Positions 41,012 through 47,789 of a stretch of DNA of 47,789 nucleotides are shown here, in pieces. The notes under the pieces were generated by a model that saw only the letters and a program-made list of their open reading frames with translations, was not told the origin of the DNA and did not search any database. The stretch is from Alphaproteobacteria bacterium (lineage in GTDB: Bacteria > Pseudomonadota > Alphaproteobacteria > Micropepsales > Micropepsaceae): NCBI GenBank assembly GCA_016792565.1, contig JAEUMK010000087.1, forward strand, positions 1-47,789. Reading direction: 5' to 3'. The position numbers and the translations under genes were made by a program. Numbering within the stretch: the first letter of the stretch is position 1; every line of letters starts with the position of its first letter.

Positions 41012-42073
41012 TCAGCCTGCGCGGTACTCGTCGTTCAACGCCGTGAGCGCTGCGGCGCCGGGGCACAACGCGCGCTCGTCGAGACGATTCAACGGCGCCT
41101 TCACGGTATTCAGTCCGGCATGGAGATCGCGCGGCTCGGGGTCGAGGTAGAGCAGGCCGGTCACCATTTCGCCCGCCGCATGGCGCTGCTGGAGATAATC
41201 CATCGCCTTCACCCGGTCGCGCGGATCGTAATCGTCGCGGATCTTGTGAAGGCGGATGACCGAGCCGTCGTGCTGCACGACGTCCTCCACGGTGCCCGGC
41301 GCCTGATCGAGCTTGATCGCCTCGCGGCCTTCCAGGAAGTCCAGCCGATTCACCGCTTCGTTATGGGCGCGCACGAAGTCGAAGCTCTTTGTCGAACCCG
41401 CATGATTGTTGAAGGCGATGCAGGGGCTGACCACGTCGATCACCGCCGCGCCCTTGTGGGCGATGCCAGCCTTCAACAGCGGCACGAGCTGCGTCTTGTC
41501 GCCCGAAAAGCTGCGCGCCACGAACGTCGCCCCGGCGATCAGCGCCAGGCTGACGAGATCGATGGGCGAGTCGGCGTTGATCCCGCCGGCCTTCGATTTC
41601 GAGCCGGTATCGGCGGTCGCCGAGAACTGGCCCTTGGTCAGGCCGTAGACCCCGTTGTTCTCGCACACATACATCATGTTCACGCCGCGCCGCACGGCAT
41701 GGACGAACTGGCCGATGCCGATCGAGGCGCTGTCGCCGTCGCCCGAGATGCCCAGGTAGATCAGCTCGCGATTGGCGAGATTGGCGCCGGTCAGCACCGA
41801 AGGCATGCGGCCGTGGACGCTGTTGAAGCCGTGGCTCTGGCCGAGCAGATAGTCCGGCGTCTTGGACGAACAGCCGATGCCCGACAGCTTGGCCACCCGG
41901 TGCGGCTCGATGTCCAGTTCGAAGCAGGCCTGGATCAGCGCCGCGGAGATCGAATCGTGTCCGCATCCCGCACAGAGCGTCGAGATGGCGCCCTCGTAGT
42001 CGCGGTGGGTAAAGCCGAGCGCGTTCTGCTCAAGGCCCTTGTGACGGAATTTCGGCTTGGCGAGATAGCTCAT
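41012..42073 (-). CDS. korB: 2-oxoacid:ferredoxin oxidoreductase, beta subunit
   Basis: TPP- and iron-sulfur-binding subunit of an oxygen-sensitive 2-oxoacid oxidoreductase, probably for 2-oxoglutarate. The 353-aa product has the TPP motif GDGDSASIG (from 111) with the NN pair (139-140). Cluster Cys are C34 and C37 (CAGCGH), C68 (GIGCSSK) and C218 (SPCIAFNNH). GDGDSASIG and NNGVYGLTKGQ are typical of KorB. It overlaps the alpha gene by ATGA. It converges with the island hydrolase but forms a separate unit. Confidence 0.95.
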   Translation of the reverse strand: MSYLAKPKFRHKGLEQNALGFTHRDYEGAISTLCAGCGHDSISAALIQACFELDIEPHRVAKLSGIGCSSKTPDYLLGQSHGFNSVHGRMPSVLTGANLANRELIYLGISGDGDSASIGIGQFVHAVRRGVNMMYVCENNGVYGLTKGQFSATADTGSKSKAGGINADSPIDLVSLALIAGATFVARSFSGDKTQLVPLLKAGIAHKGAAVIDVVSPCIAFNNHAGSTKSFDFVRAHNEAVNRLDFLEGREAIKLDQAPGTVEDVVQHDGSVIRLHKIRDDYDPRDRVKAMDYLQQRHAAGEMVTGLLYLDPEPRDLHAGLNTVKAPLNRLDERALCPGAAALTALNDEYRAG

Positions 42074-43908
42074 TCGGCGGCGCCCTCCAGGCGCGGTTCA
42101 AGCTGTCCGAGACGTTCCGCGACCTCGGCGAGGATGAAGCGTGCGGTGATCGGCGCCCCGTCATAGTGCGGGATCGACACGATGCGGGCGGGGTCGATCG
42201 CCCCTTCGTTGATCAGCAGGGTCCGCATCTGGCCGTCACGGTTCTGCTCCACGATGAAGACTTGCTCGTGCGCGTTGACGAACTCGATGACCTCGTCGCT
42301 GAACGGGAAGGCGCGGATGCGCATCGCATCGACCCACAGACCGCGTTTCCCCAGCGCGTCCAGCGCTTCCGCCATCGCCGGTGCGGTCGATCCGAAATAG
42401 ATGACGCCGAAGCGCGCCTTGCGCGCCGCTTGGTGGACGACCGGCTTGGGCACCAGCAGCTTCGCCGTCTCGAACTTCCTCAGCAGGCGCTGCATGTTGT
42501 CGACATAGACCGCGCCCTCCTCGGAGTACTTGGCGTAGCGGTCGCGCGAGGTGCCCCGGGTGAAATAGGCGCCCCGCGTCGGGTGCGTGCCCGGCAGCGT
42601 GCGATAGGGGATCGCGTCGCCGTCGACGTCGAGATAGCGGCCGAAATCCATGCCGCTCTCCAGCATTTCGGCCGTCATGATCTTGCCGCGGTCGTAGCGC
42701 CGCGCCTCGTCCCAAGCGAGCGGCTCGCACAGCCACTGGTTCATGCCGATATCGAGATCCGACATGACGAAGATTGGCGTCTGGAGGCGCTCGGCAAGGT
42801 CCAGCGCCTCGGCGGCGAAATCGAACGATTCGCGCGGATCCTCCGGGAACAGCAGCACATGCTTGGTGTCGCCGTGGCTGGCGTAGGCGCACAGCAGGAT
42901 ATCGGATTGCTGGGTTCTGGTCGGCATGCCGGTCGAGGGACCGCCCCGCTGGATGTCGAAGACGACGGCCGGGATCTCGGCGAAATAGGCGAGGCCGAAG
43001 AATTCCTGCATAAGGCTGATGCCGGGCCCCGAGGTCGCGGTGAACGCCCGGGCGCCGTTCCAGCCGGCGCCGATCACCACGCCGATGGCGGCAAGCTCGT
43101 CTTCCGCCTGCACGATCGCGAAGCGGTTCTCGCCGGTCTCCGGATCGACGCGCAGCTTGCGGCAATGGGCGTTGAAGGACTCCGCCACGGAGGTCGAGGG
43201 CGTGATCGGGTACCATGCCGCGACGCTGGCGCCGCCATAGACGCAGCCAAGTCCGATCGCATCGTTGCCTTCCAGGAAGATGCGGTCGCCGACCAGGTCG
43301 GAGCGCTCGACCTTGAGCTTGCAGAGCCCCTCCAGATGTTCCGACGCATAGTCCCGGCCGATGTGGAGCGCCTTGAAGTTCGGCTCCAGCAGCCGCTCCT
43401 TGCCCTTGAACTGCTCGCGGATCAGCGATTCGACGACCTCGGCGCCGATGCCCATGAGCGCGGTCAGCGCGCCGACATAGATGATGTTCTTGAAGAGCTG
43501 GCGCTGGCGGGGATCGGTATAGGTGCGGTTGCAGATCTCGGTCAGCGGCATGCCGATGACCATGATGTCCGGACGGAACTTCGAGGGCGGCAGCGGCTTG
43601 GAGGAATCGTAGAACAGATAGCCGCCCGGATCGATCGAGGCGACGTCCTTGTCCCAGGTCTGCGGATTCATCGCCACCATCAGGTCGACGCCGCCGCGCC
43701 GTCCGAGCCAGCCCTCGCCCGAGACCCGCACCTCGTACCAGGTCGGCAGGCCCTGGATGTTCGACGGAAAGATGTTGCGCGAGGCGATCGGCACGCCCAT
43801 GCGCAGGATCGAGCGGGCGAACAATTCGTTCGCACTGGCCGAGCCCGATCCGTTGACGTTGGCGAACTTGACGACGAAGTCGTTCGTCGCCTCTATCGGT
43901 TTTGGCAT
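42070..43908 (-). CDS. korA: 2-oxoacid:ferredoxin oxidoreductase, fused gamma-alpha subunit
   Basis: A 612-aa protein with the gamma domain at the N-terminus (NVNGSGSASANELFARSIL, VSGEGWLGRRGG) and the alpha domain from about residue 200 (GNDAIGLGCVYGGASVAAWYPITPSTSVAESF, TATSGPGISLM, EIPAVVFDIQRGGPSTGMPTRTQQSD). This gamma-alpha fusion is usual in KorA of proteobacteria. It binds the 2-oxoacid and coenzyme A. The start at 43908 overlaps the upstream FAD-dependent gene by 16 bp. Confidence 0.95.
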   Translation of the reverse strand: MPKPIEATNDFVVKFANVNGSGSASANELFARSILRMGVPIASRNIFPSNIQGLPTWYEVRVSGEGWLGRRGGVDLMVAMNPQTWDKDVASIDPGGYLFYDSSKPLPPSKFRPDIMVIGMPLTEICNRTYTDPRQRQLFKNIIYVGALTALMGIGAEVVESLIREQFKGKERLLEPNFKALHIGRDYASEHLEGLCKLKVERSDLVGDRIFLEGNDAIGLGCVYGGASVAAWYPITPSTSVAESFNAHCRKLRVDPETGENRFAIVQAEDELAAIGVVIGAGWNGARAFTATSGPGISLMQEFFGLAYFAEIPAVVFDIQRGGPSTGMPTRTQQSDILLCAYASHGDTKHVLLFPEDPRESFDFAAEALDLAERLQTPIFVMSDLDIGMNQWLCEPLAWDEARRYDRGKIMTAEMLESGMDFGRYLDVDGDAIPYRTLPGTHPTRGAYFTRGTSRDRYAKYSEEGAVYVDNMQRLLRKFETAKLLVPKPVVHQAARKARFGVIYFGSTAPAMAEALDALGKRGLWVDAMRIRAFPFSDEVIEFVNAHEQVFIVEQNRDGQMRTLLINEGAIDPARIVSIPHYDGAPITARFILAEVAERLGQLEPRLEGAAE

Positions 43909-45674
43909 GACGCGCCCGCCTGCGGGATTTCGATAAGGGTCTTCTGCATGTCCCACGCGCCCGTGGGGCAGCGTTCGGCGCACAGGCCGCAATGCAGGCA
44001 GACATCCTCGTCCTTCGCCATGATGCGCCCGGTCTTGAGGGCCGGCGACACGTAGAGGTCCTGCTCCAGGTTCACCGCCGGCGCGGTCAGCCGAGTCCGC
44101 AAGTCTTGTTCGGGCCCATCGGCCGTGAAGGTGATGCAGTCCATCGGGCAGATGTCGACGCAGGCGTCGCACTCGATGCACAGCTTGGGCGCGAAGACGG
44201 TCTGCACGTCGCAATTCAGACAGCGCCGCGCCTCCGCATAGCCGAGCTTGGCGTCATAACCGAGTTCCACTTCGGCGCGGATGTCCTTCAGCGCGATCGC
44301 GTTTTCAAGATGCGGCACCTTGTGACGCAACGCGGCGTTGATGTCGTTGTCGTAGCTCCATTCGTGGATGCCCATCTTCTGGCTGGTCATCGCCATGGCG
44401 ACGGGCGGCCGCTCGGCAATGTCGGCGCCGGAAAGGAAGCGGTCGATCGACACGGCCGCGCCGTGGCCGTGCGCCACGGCCCAGATGATGTTCTTCGGTC
44501 CGAACGCCGCGTCGCCGCCGAAGAAGACCTTCGGATTGGTCGACTGGAACGTCGTCTCGTCGACCTTGGGCATGGCCCAGCGGTCGAACTCCACGCCGCA
44601 ATCGCCCTCGATCCAGGGGAAGGCGTTCTCCTGGCCGATGGCGACAAGAATGTCGTCGCAGGCCATGTGGACATCGGGCTCGCCAGCCGGCACGAGGGCC
44701 CGCTTGCCGTTCGTGTACTCGGCCCGGACCTTCTCGAAGACCATGCCGGTCAGGCGGCCGCCCTCGTGGGTGACCGCCTTGGGCACCAGGAAATTGTGGA
44801 TGGGGATGCCCTCGTGCGCGGCATCCTCCTTCTCCCAGGGCGAGGCCTTCATCTCCTCGAAGCCGGAGCGCACGACGACGCGCACGTCCTCGCCGCCCAG
44901 CCGCCGCGCTGTGCGGCAGCAATCCATCGCGGTGTTGCCGCCGCCCAGAACCAGCACGCGCTTGCCGATGGACGTCGTATGGCCGAACGAGACGCTGGCG
45001 AGCCAGTCGATGCCGATATGGATATTGGCCGCCGCTTCCTCGCGGCCGGGAACGTCGAGGCCGCGGCCGCGCGGCGCGCCGCTGCCGACAAAGACGGCGT
45101 CGAAGTCCTCGGCGAGCAGCGCCTTCAGGCTGTCGATGCGCCGGCCCAGCTTCAGTTCGGGCTCAAGGCGCGTGATGAAACCGACTTCCTCGTCAAGCAC
45201 CGCTTCGGGCAGACGGAATTTCGGGATCTGCGTGCGCATGAAGCCGCCGGCCTTCGGGTCGCCGTCGAAGATCGTGACGTGGTAGCCGAGCGGCAGCAGG
45301 TCGCGCGCGACGGTCAGCGAGGCCGGTCCGGCGCCGACCAGCGCGACGCGCTTGCCGTTCTTCGCGCCGGCCTTGGGCAGGCGCTCGGCGATCTCGCCCT
45401 TGTTGTCGGCGGCGACGCGCTTCAGCCGGCAAATGGCGACGGGCTGTTCCTCGACGCGGCCGCGGCGGCAGGCGGGCTCGCAGGGGCGGTCGCAGGTCCG
45501 GCCCAGCACGCCGGGAAAGACATTGGAATGCCAGTTGACCATGTAGGCGTCGGCATAGCGGCCGGCGGCGATCAGGCGGATATATTCGGGCACCGGCGTA
45601 TGGGCGGGGCACGCCCACTGGCAATCGACGACTTTGTGCCAGTAATCCGGAGTCGCGGACTCTGTCGGACTCAT
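43893..45674 (-). CDS. FAD/NAD(P)H oxidoreductase with ferredoxin domains, partner of the 2-oxoacid oxidoreductase
   Basis: A 593-aa glutamate-synthase-small-subunit-like protein. The N-terminal cluster domain has C18, C22, C61, C65 and C69. FAD is bound by GAGPAS (from 114) and NAD(P)H by GGGNTAMDC. The C-terminal end carries two 4Fe-4S ferredoxin motifs, CIECDACVDICP (C499-C509) and CLHCGLCAERCP (C559-C569). It should move electrons between the KorAB iron-sulfur clusters and NAD(P)H, as KorC does in Thauera. First gene of the operon; its start region at 45675-45973 is shared with the plus-strand PepSY operon. Confidence 0.93.
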   Translation of the reverse strand: MSPTESATPDYWHKVVDCQWACPAHTPVPEYIRLIAAGRYADAYMVNWHSNVFPGVLGRTCDRPCEPACRRGRVEEQPVAICRLKRVAADNKGEIAERLPKAGAKNGKRVALVGAGPASLTVARDLLPLGYHVTIFDGDPKAGGFMRTQIPKFRLPEAVLDEEVGFITRLEPELKLGRRIDSLKALLAEDFDAVFVGSGAPRGRGLDVPGREEAAANIHIGIDWLASVSFGHTTSIGKRVLVLGGGNTAMDCCRTARRLGGEDVRVVVRSGFEEMKASPWEKEDAAHEGIPIHNFLVPKAVTHEGGRLTGMVFEKVRAEYTNGKRALVPAGEPDVHMACDDILVAIGQENAFPWIEGDCGVEFDRWAMPKVDETTFQSTNPKVFFGGDAAFGPKNIIWAVAHGHGAAVSIDRFLSGADIAERPPVAMAMTSQKMGIHEWSYDNDINAALRHKVPHLENAIALKDIRAEVELGYDAKLGYAEARRCLNCDVQTVFAPKLCIECDACVDICPMDCITFTADGPEQDLRTRLTAPAVNLEQDLYVSPALKTGRIMAKDEDVCLHCGLCAERCPTGAWDMQKTLIEIPQAGASCQNR

Positions 45675-45879
45675 GCGCTACCGGACCCTCCCGACAGGAA
45701 GGCCGGTCCCTCGGCGCGAAGCGATCATGTGGCGGCGTCCCTCACGGCCGCCTTGTACTGGCGGTCCTTTGCACAGTTTCGCGCCACGCCGCGCCGGATG
45801 CAATTGCATTCAGCGCCGTTCTCCGGGGATTTCGATCCCTTGTGGCGGGCCGTGGGTGTGCCCGGCCAGCCCTATCTTC

Positions 45880-45897
45880 TTGCGAAGAATTCTCATT
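45880..45897 (+). promoter_or_regulatory. Fur-box-like repeat 1
   Basis: TTGCGAAGAATTCTCATT; its complement reads AATGAGAATTCTTCGCAA, close to the proteobacterial Fur box TGAGAATNATTCTCA. A second copy lies 45 bp downstream. The site could act on both divergent operons; the PepSY operon is the likely target. Confidence 0.6.
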
Positions 45898-45924
45898 GCC
45901 ATCTCGGAAATCCACCGCTAGGTG

Positions 45925-45942
45925 TTGCGCAGAATTCGCATT
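45925..45942 (+). promoter_or_regulatory. Fur-box-like repeat 2
   Basis: TTGCGCAGAATTCGCATT matches repeat 1 at 16 of 18 positions. It is followed by TCTCAA, so that overlapping half-sites read TTGAGAATGCGAATTCTGCG on the minus strand, as is usual for Fur arrays. It lies 31 bp upstream of the PepSY-like gene start. Confidence 0.6.
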
Positions 45943-45973
45943 CTCAACTGGAACTGAGGTGAAAGTCGCAGGC

Positions 45974-46603
45974 ATGGCCCTTTCGCTGCGGCTGCGACGG
46001 GCCTCGTCGCGCAATCCCCGCCTCTTCTGGCTGACCCAGTTCCGGCGCTGGCACTGGATGAGCGGAGCAGTCTCCATGGGCGGACTGCTGCTCTTTTCGA
46101 TCACCGGCTTCACGCTCAACCACGCGGCGGAGATCGAGGCGCATCCGGTCGTGACCACACGGCAGGCCGTGCTGGCGCCCGATCTGCTTGCCGCCCTCAA
46201 GGACGATGTGCCGCTGCCCGGCCCGGTTGCCGAGGCGCTCGCTGCCGCCTTCGGCATCGACATCGCCGGCCGCGACGCCGACTGGACGGCGGGAGAGGTC
46301 TACATCGCCCTGCCGCGACCCGGCGGCGACGCCTGGTTGACCATCGATCGCGTCAGCGGCGAAGCCATCTACGAGCGTACCGACCGGGGCTGGCTTTCCT
46401 ACCTCAACGATCTGCACAAGGGGCGCAACACCGGACCGGCATGGCTCTGGTTCATCGACTTGTTCGCAGCGGCAAGCGCGATCTTCGCGCTGACCGGCCT
46501 CGGCCTGCTCGGGCTCTATGCAACGAGCCGCCGCGCGACCTGGCCGCTGGTCGGCGCGGGCGCCGCGCTTCCGGTGCTCCTCTTGCTCCTCTTCGCCCAC
46601 TGA
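45974..46603 (+). CDS. PepSY-associated membrane-helix protein
   Basis: A 209-aa membrane protein with three to four helices: RRWHWMSGAVSMGGLLLFSITGFTLNH (about 24-50), LWFIDLFAAASAIFALTGLGLLGLY (about 155-180) and a C-terminal helix. RxxH near the first helix, the periplasmic PepSY-like part with WLTIDRVSGEAIYERTDRG, and LNDLHKGRNTGPAW are typical of PepSY-TM proteins that support FMN-linked electron transfer. The start is the ATG at 45974; a GTG at 45959 is possible. First gene of an operon with the DUF2271 and ApbE genes. Confidence 0.88.
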   Translation: MALSLRLRRASSRNPRLFWLTQFRRWHWMSGAVSMGGLLLFSITGFTLNHAAEIEAHPVVTTRQAVLAPDLLAALKDDVPLPGPVAEALAAAFGIDIAGRDADWTAGEVYIALPRPGGDAWLTIDRVSGEAIYERTDRGWLSYLNDLHKGRNTGPAWLWFIDLFAAASAIFALTGLGLLGLYATSRRATWPLVGAGAALPVLLLLLFAH

Positions 46604-46614
46604 CCGGGATCGCC

Positions 46615-47130
46615 ATGCGCGCCGCCACATTCTCGACCATCGTTCTGCTCGGCGCGGCGACGCCGGCCGCCGCCGATGAGATCGCCGTCAGCTTTGAACT
46701 TCCGCGGCACGACATTGCCGAATATCACAAGCCCTATGTCGTGATCTGGGTGGAGCGCGCCGACCGCAGCGTCGCCGCGACGCTGGCCGTCTGGTACGAT
46801 ACCCGGCTCAAGGAGCGCGAAGGCGAGAAGTGGCTGAAGGACCTGCGCCAGTGGTGGCGGCGGGCCGGCCGCGACCTCGCCCTTCCGATCGACGGCGTCA
46901 GCGGCGCGACACGAGCACCCGGCAAGCAGACTTTGTCCTTCACGCCAGGCAAAGGCCCGCTGCCCGCCCTCGAGCCTGGCGCCTATACGCTGATCGTCGA
47001 GGCGGCGCGCGAGTCCGGAGGGCGCGAATCCGTCGAACTTCCGTTCACCTGGCCGGACGAGACCGGCGCGCCTGTTCAGGCGCGGGGCGCCAGCGAGATC
47101 GGCGCCGTCGATCTGCAAGTCGTGCGCTGA
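46615..47130 (+). CDS. DUF2271 family exported protein
   Basis: A 171-aa protein with a signal peptide (1-20, AAAD). The mature part reads ISFELPRHDIAEYHKPYVVIWVERAD, then TLAVWYDTR and KWLKDLRQWWRRAGRD, then DGVSGATRAPGKQTLSF: the DUF2271 pattern. Members lie next to ApbE and PepSY genes and are believed to be part of periplasmic flavin-linked redox systems, with no activity proven. It starts 11 bp after the PepSY-like gene. Confidence 0.88.
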   Translation: MRAATFSTIVLLGAATPAAADEIAVSFELPRHDIAEYHKPYVVIWVERADRSVAATLAVWYDTRLKEREGEKWLKDLRQWWRRAGRDLALPIDGVSGATRAPGKQTLSFTPGKGPLPALEPGAYTLIVEAARESGGRESVELPFTWPDETGAPVQARGASEIGAVDLQVVR

Positions 47131-47131
47131 C

Positions 47132-47789
47132 ATGGGCCGGTCGGCGCGCCCGGTTGCCGCCACGCGGCTGCTCATTCCGGCTTTCGGCGACCCGCCTCTC
47201 GAGGCCGCGGGCACGCGCCACAGCCTCTACGGCGAAGCCATGGGCACGGTTTGGTCGGCCCACCTCTACGGCCCGCCCGACGCTGCCCCGATCCGCGCCC
47301 GGATCGAGGCTCTGCTCGACGGCGTCATCGCCGAGATGAGCAGCTGGTCGCCGCTCGCCTTCCTTATGCGCTTCAACGCCGCTCCCGCCGGCACATGGCT
47401 CGAGGCCCCGGCCGGGTTTCGCCGCGTACTTGCCGAAGCCGTTCGCATAGCGGCGCTTACGGGCGGTGCCTTCAACCCGGCGGCCGGCGCGCTGGTCGAT
47501 CTCTGGGGCTTCGGGCCTGCGAGCCGGCACGACGCGCCGGAGGCAGGCGACGTCGCCGCGGCGGCGCGTACGGCTGGCCGTTGGCGCGCCCTCGCCGTGG
47601 AGAACACAAGCGTGCTGCAACCCGGTCTTGCGCTCGACTTTTCCGGTATCGCCAAGGGCTATGCCGTCGATCTCGTCGCGGCGTGTCTGCGCGAAGCAGG
47701 CGCACCGTCGTTTCTCGTGGACATTGGCGGAGAACTGTACGGTCAGGGGGTCAAGGACGACGCCATGCCCTGGTGGGTCGAGCTGGAGG
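47132..47789 (+). CDS. apbE: FAD:protein FMN transferase (ApbE), 3'-truncated by the window edge
   Basis: Starts 1 bp after the DUF2271 stop and runs off the window after 219 codons. ApbE transfers FMN from FAD to Thr of periplasmic proteins. Seen: GEAMGTVWSAHLYG near residue 33, MSSWSPLAFLMRFN, the family motif LDFSGIAKGYAVDLV, and FLVDIGGELYGQG. The expected C-terminal part with the metal-binding Asp and Thr lies outside. It probably flavinylates a protein outside the window or the PepSY partner. Confidence 0.88.
   Translation, partial: MGRSARPVAATRLLIPAFGDPPLEAAGTRHSLYGEAMGTVWSAHLYGPPDAAPIRARIEALLDGVIAEMSSWSPLAFLMRFNAAPAGTWLEAPAGFRRVLAEAVRIAALTGGAFNPAAGALVDLWGFGPASRHDAPEAGDVAAAARTAGRWRALAVENTSVLQPGLALDFSGIAKGYAVDLVAACLREAGAPSFLVDIGGELYGQGVKDDAMPWWVELE

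Noticed and set aside
42166-44055. A 629-codon plus-strand frame across the korA gene
   Set aside because: korA on the other strand has all family motifs; the translation here is low-complexity and rich in Arg, Asp and His, as usual for shadow frames.

Overview
The window is high-GC chromosomal DNA from an alphaproteobacterium. A Hyphomicrobiales-like host is my best inference, from the YggT-DUF167-folD string, the rlmN gene overlapping an invasion-associated locus B (IalB) gene, a type II asparaginase, and a degenerate intergenic dyad at 7285-7333 resembling palindromic repeats I know from that order. I see no rRNA, tRNA, CRISPR array, complete insertion sequence or phage module.

Region 1 (1-22.9 kb) is mostly housekeeping: an XRE regulator/membrane-protein pair, YggT-DUF167-folD, TerC with a CBS-BON protein, argG, a 2OG-Fe(II) oxygenase facing an Rrf2 regulator, IalB-rlmN, a SPOUT methyltransferase facing asparaginase, an S41-like protein, a quinone oxidoreductase, a murA homologue whose active-site Cys position is Asp, a vapBC pair, a 37-codon small gene with its own promoter and terminator, a GcvA-type LysR regulator, an SDR, an OmpA/coiled-coil-HhH/FecR envelope cluster, and lepA.

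Region 2 (23-26.6 kb): an AT-richer orphan gene overlapping the lepA stop, a DUF4185-like lipoprotein behind a near-consensus promoter, and a two-gene operon of a possible permuted papain-fold protein with an AI-2E-family membrane protein.

Region 3 (26.7-41 kb) is an accessory, probably catabolic island: two alpha/beta hydrolases and two VOC proteins forming paralogous sets at its two ends, an FMN reductase, two MarR regulators, a core MetE-like methyltransferase, a GST, an NTF2-like protein, a TonB-dependent receptor, and a four-gene minus-strand operon (APH-fold kinase, enolase paralogue, D-2-hydroxyacid dehydrogenase, alpha/beta hydrolase lacking its Ser nucleophile). Two DNA motifs tie it together. 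TAGNGTTCTA lies in three of its intergenic regions, and GTCAANTAGATTNACANA lies before the first VOC gene and before the GST gene. I consider the kinase-enolase-dehydrogenase-pseudohydrolase operon with its MarR-like regulon the best candidate for an undescribed pathway. One reading is reduction of a 2-oxo acid to a D-2-hydroxy acid, 2-O-phosphorylation, and enolase-type dehydration to an enol phosphate.

Region 4 (41-47.8 kb): a three-gene 2-oxoacid:ferredoxin oxidoreductase operon with its own NAD(P)H/FAD iron-sulfur module, facing a PepSY-DUF2271-ApbE flavin-transfer operon that sits behind two Fur-box-like repeats and runs off the window end.
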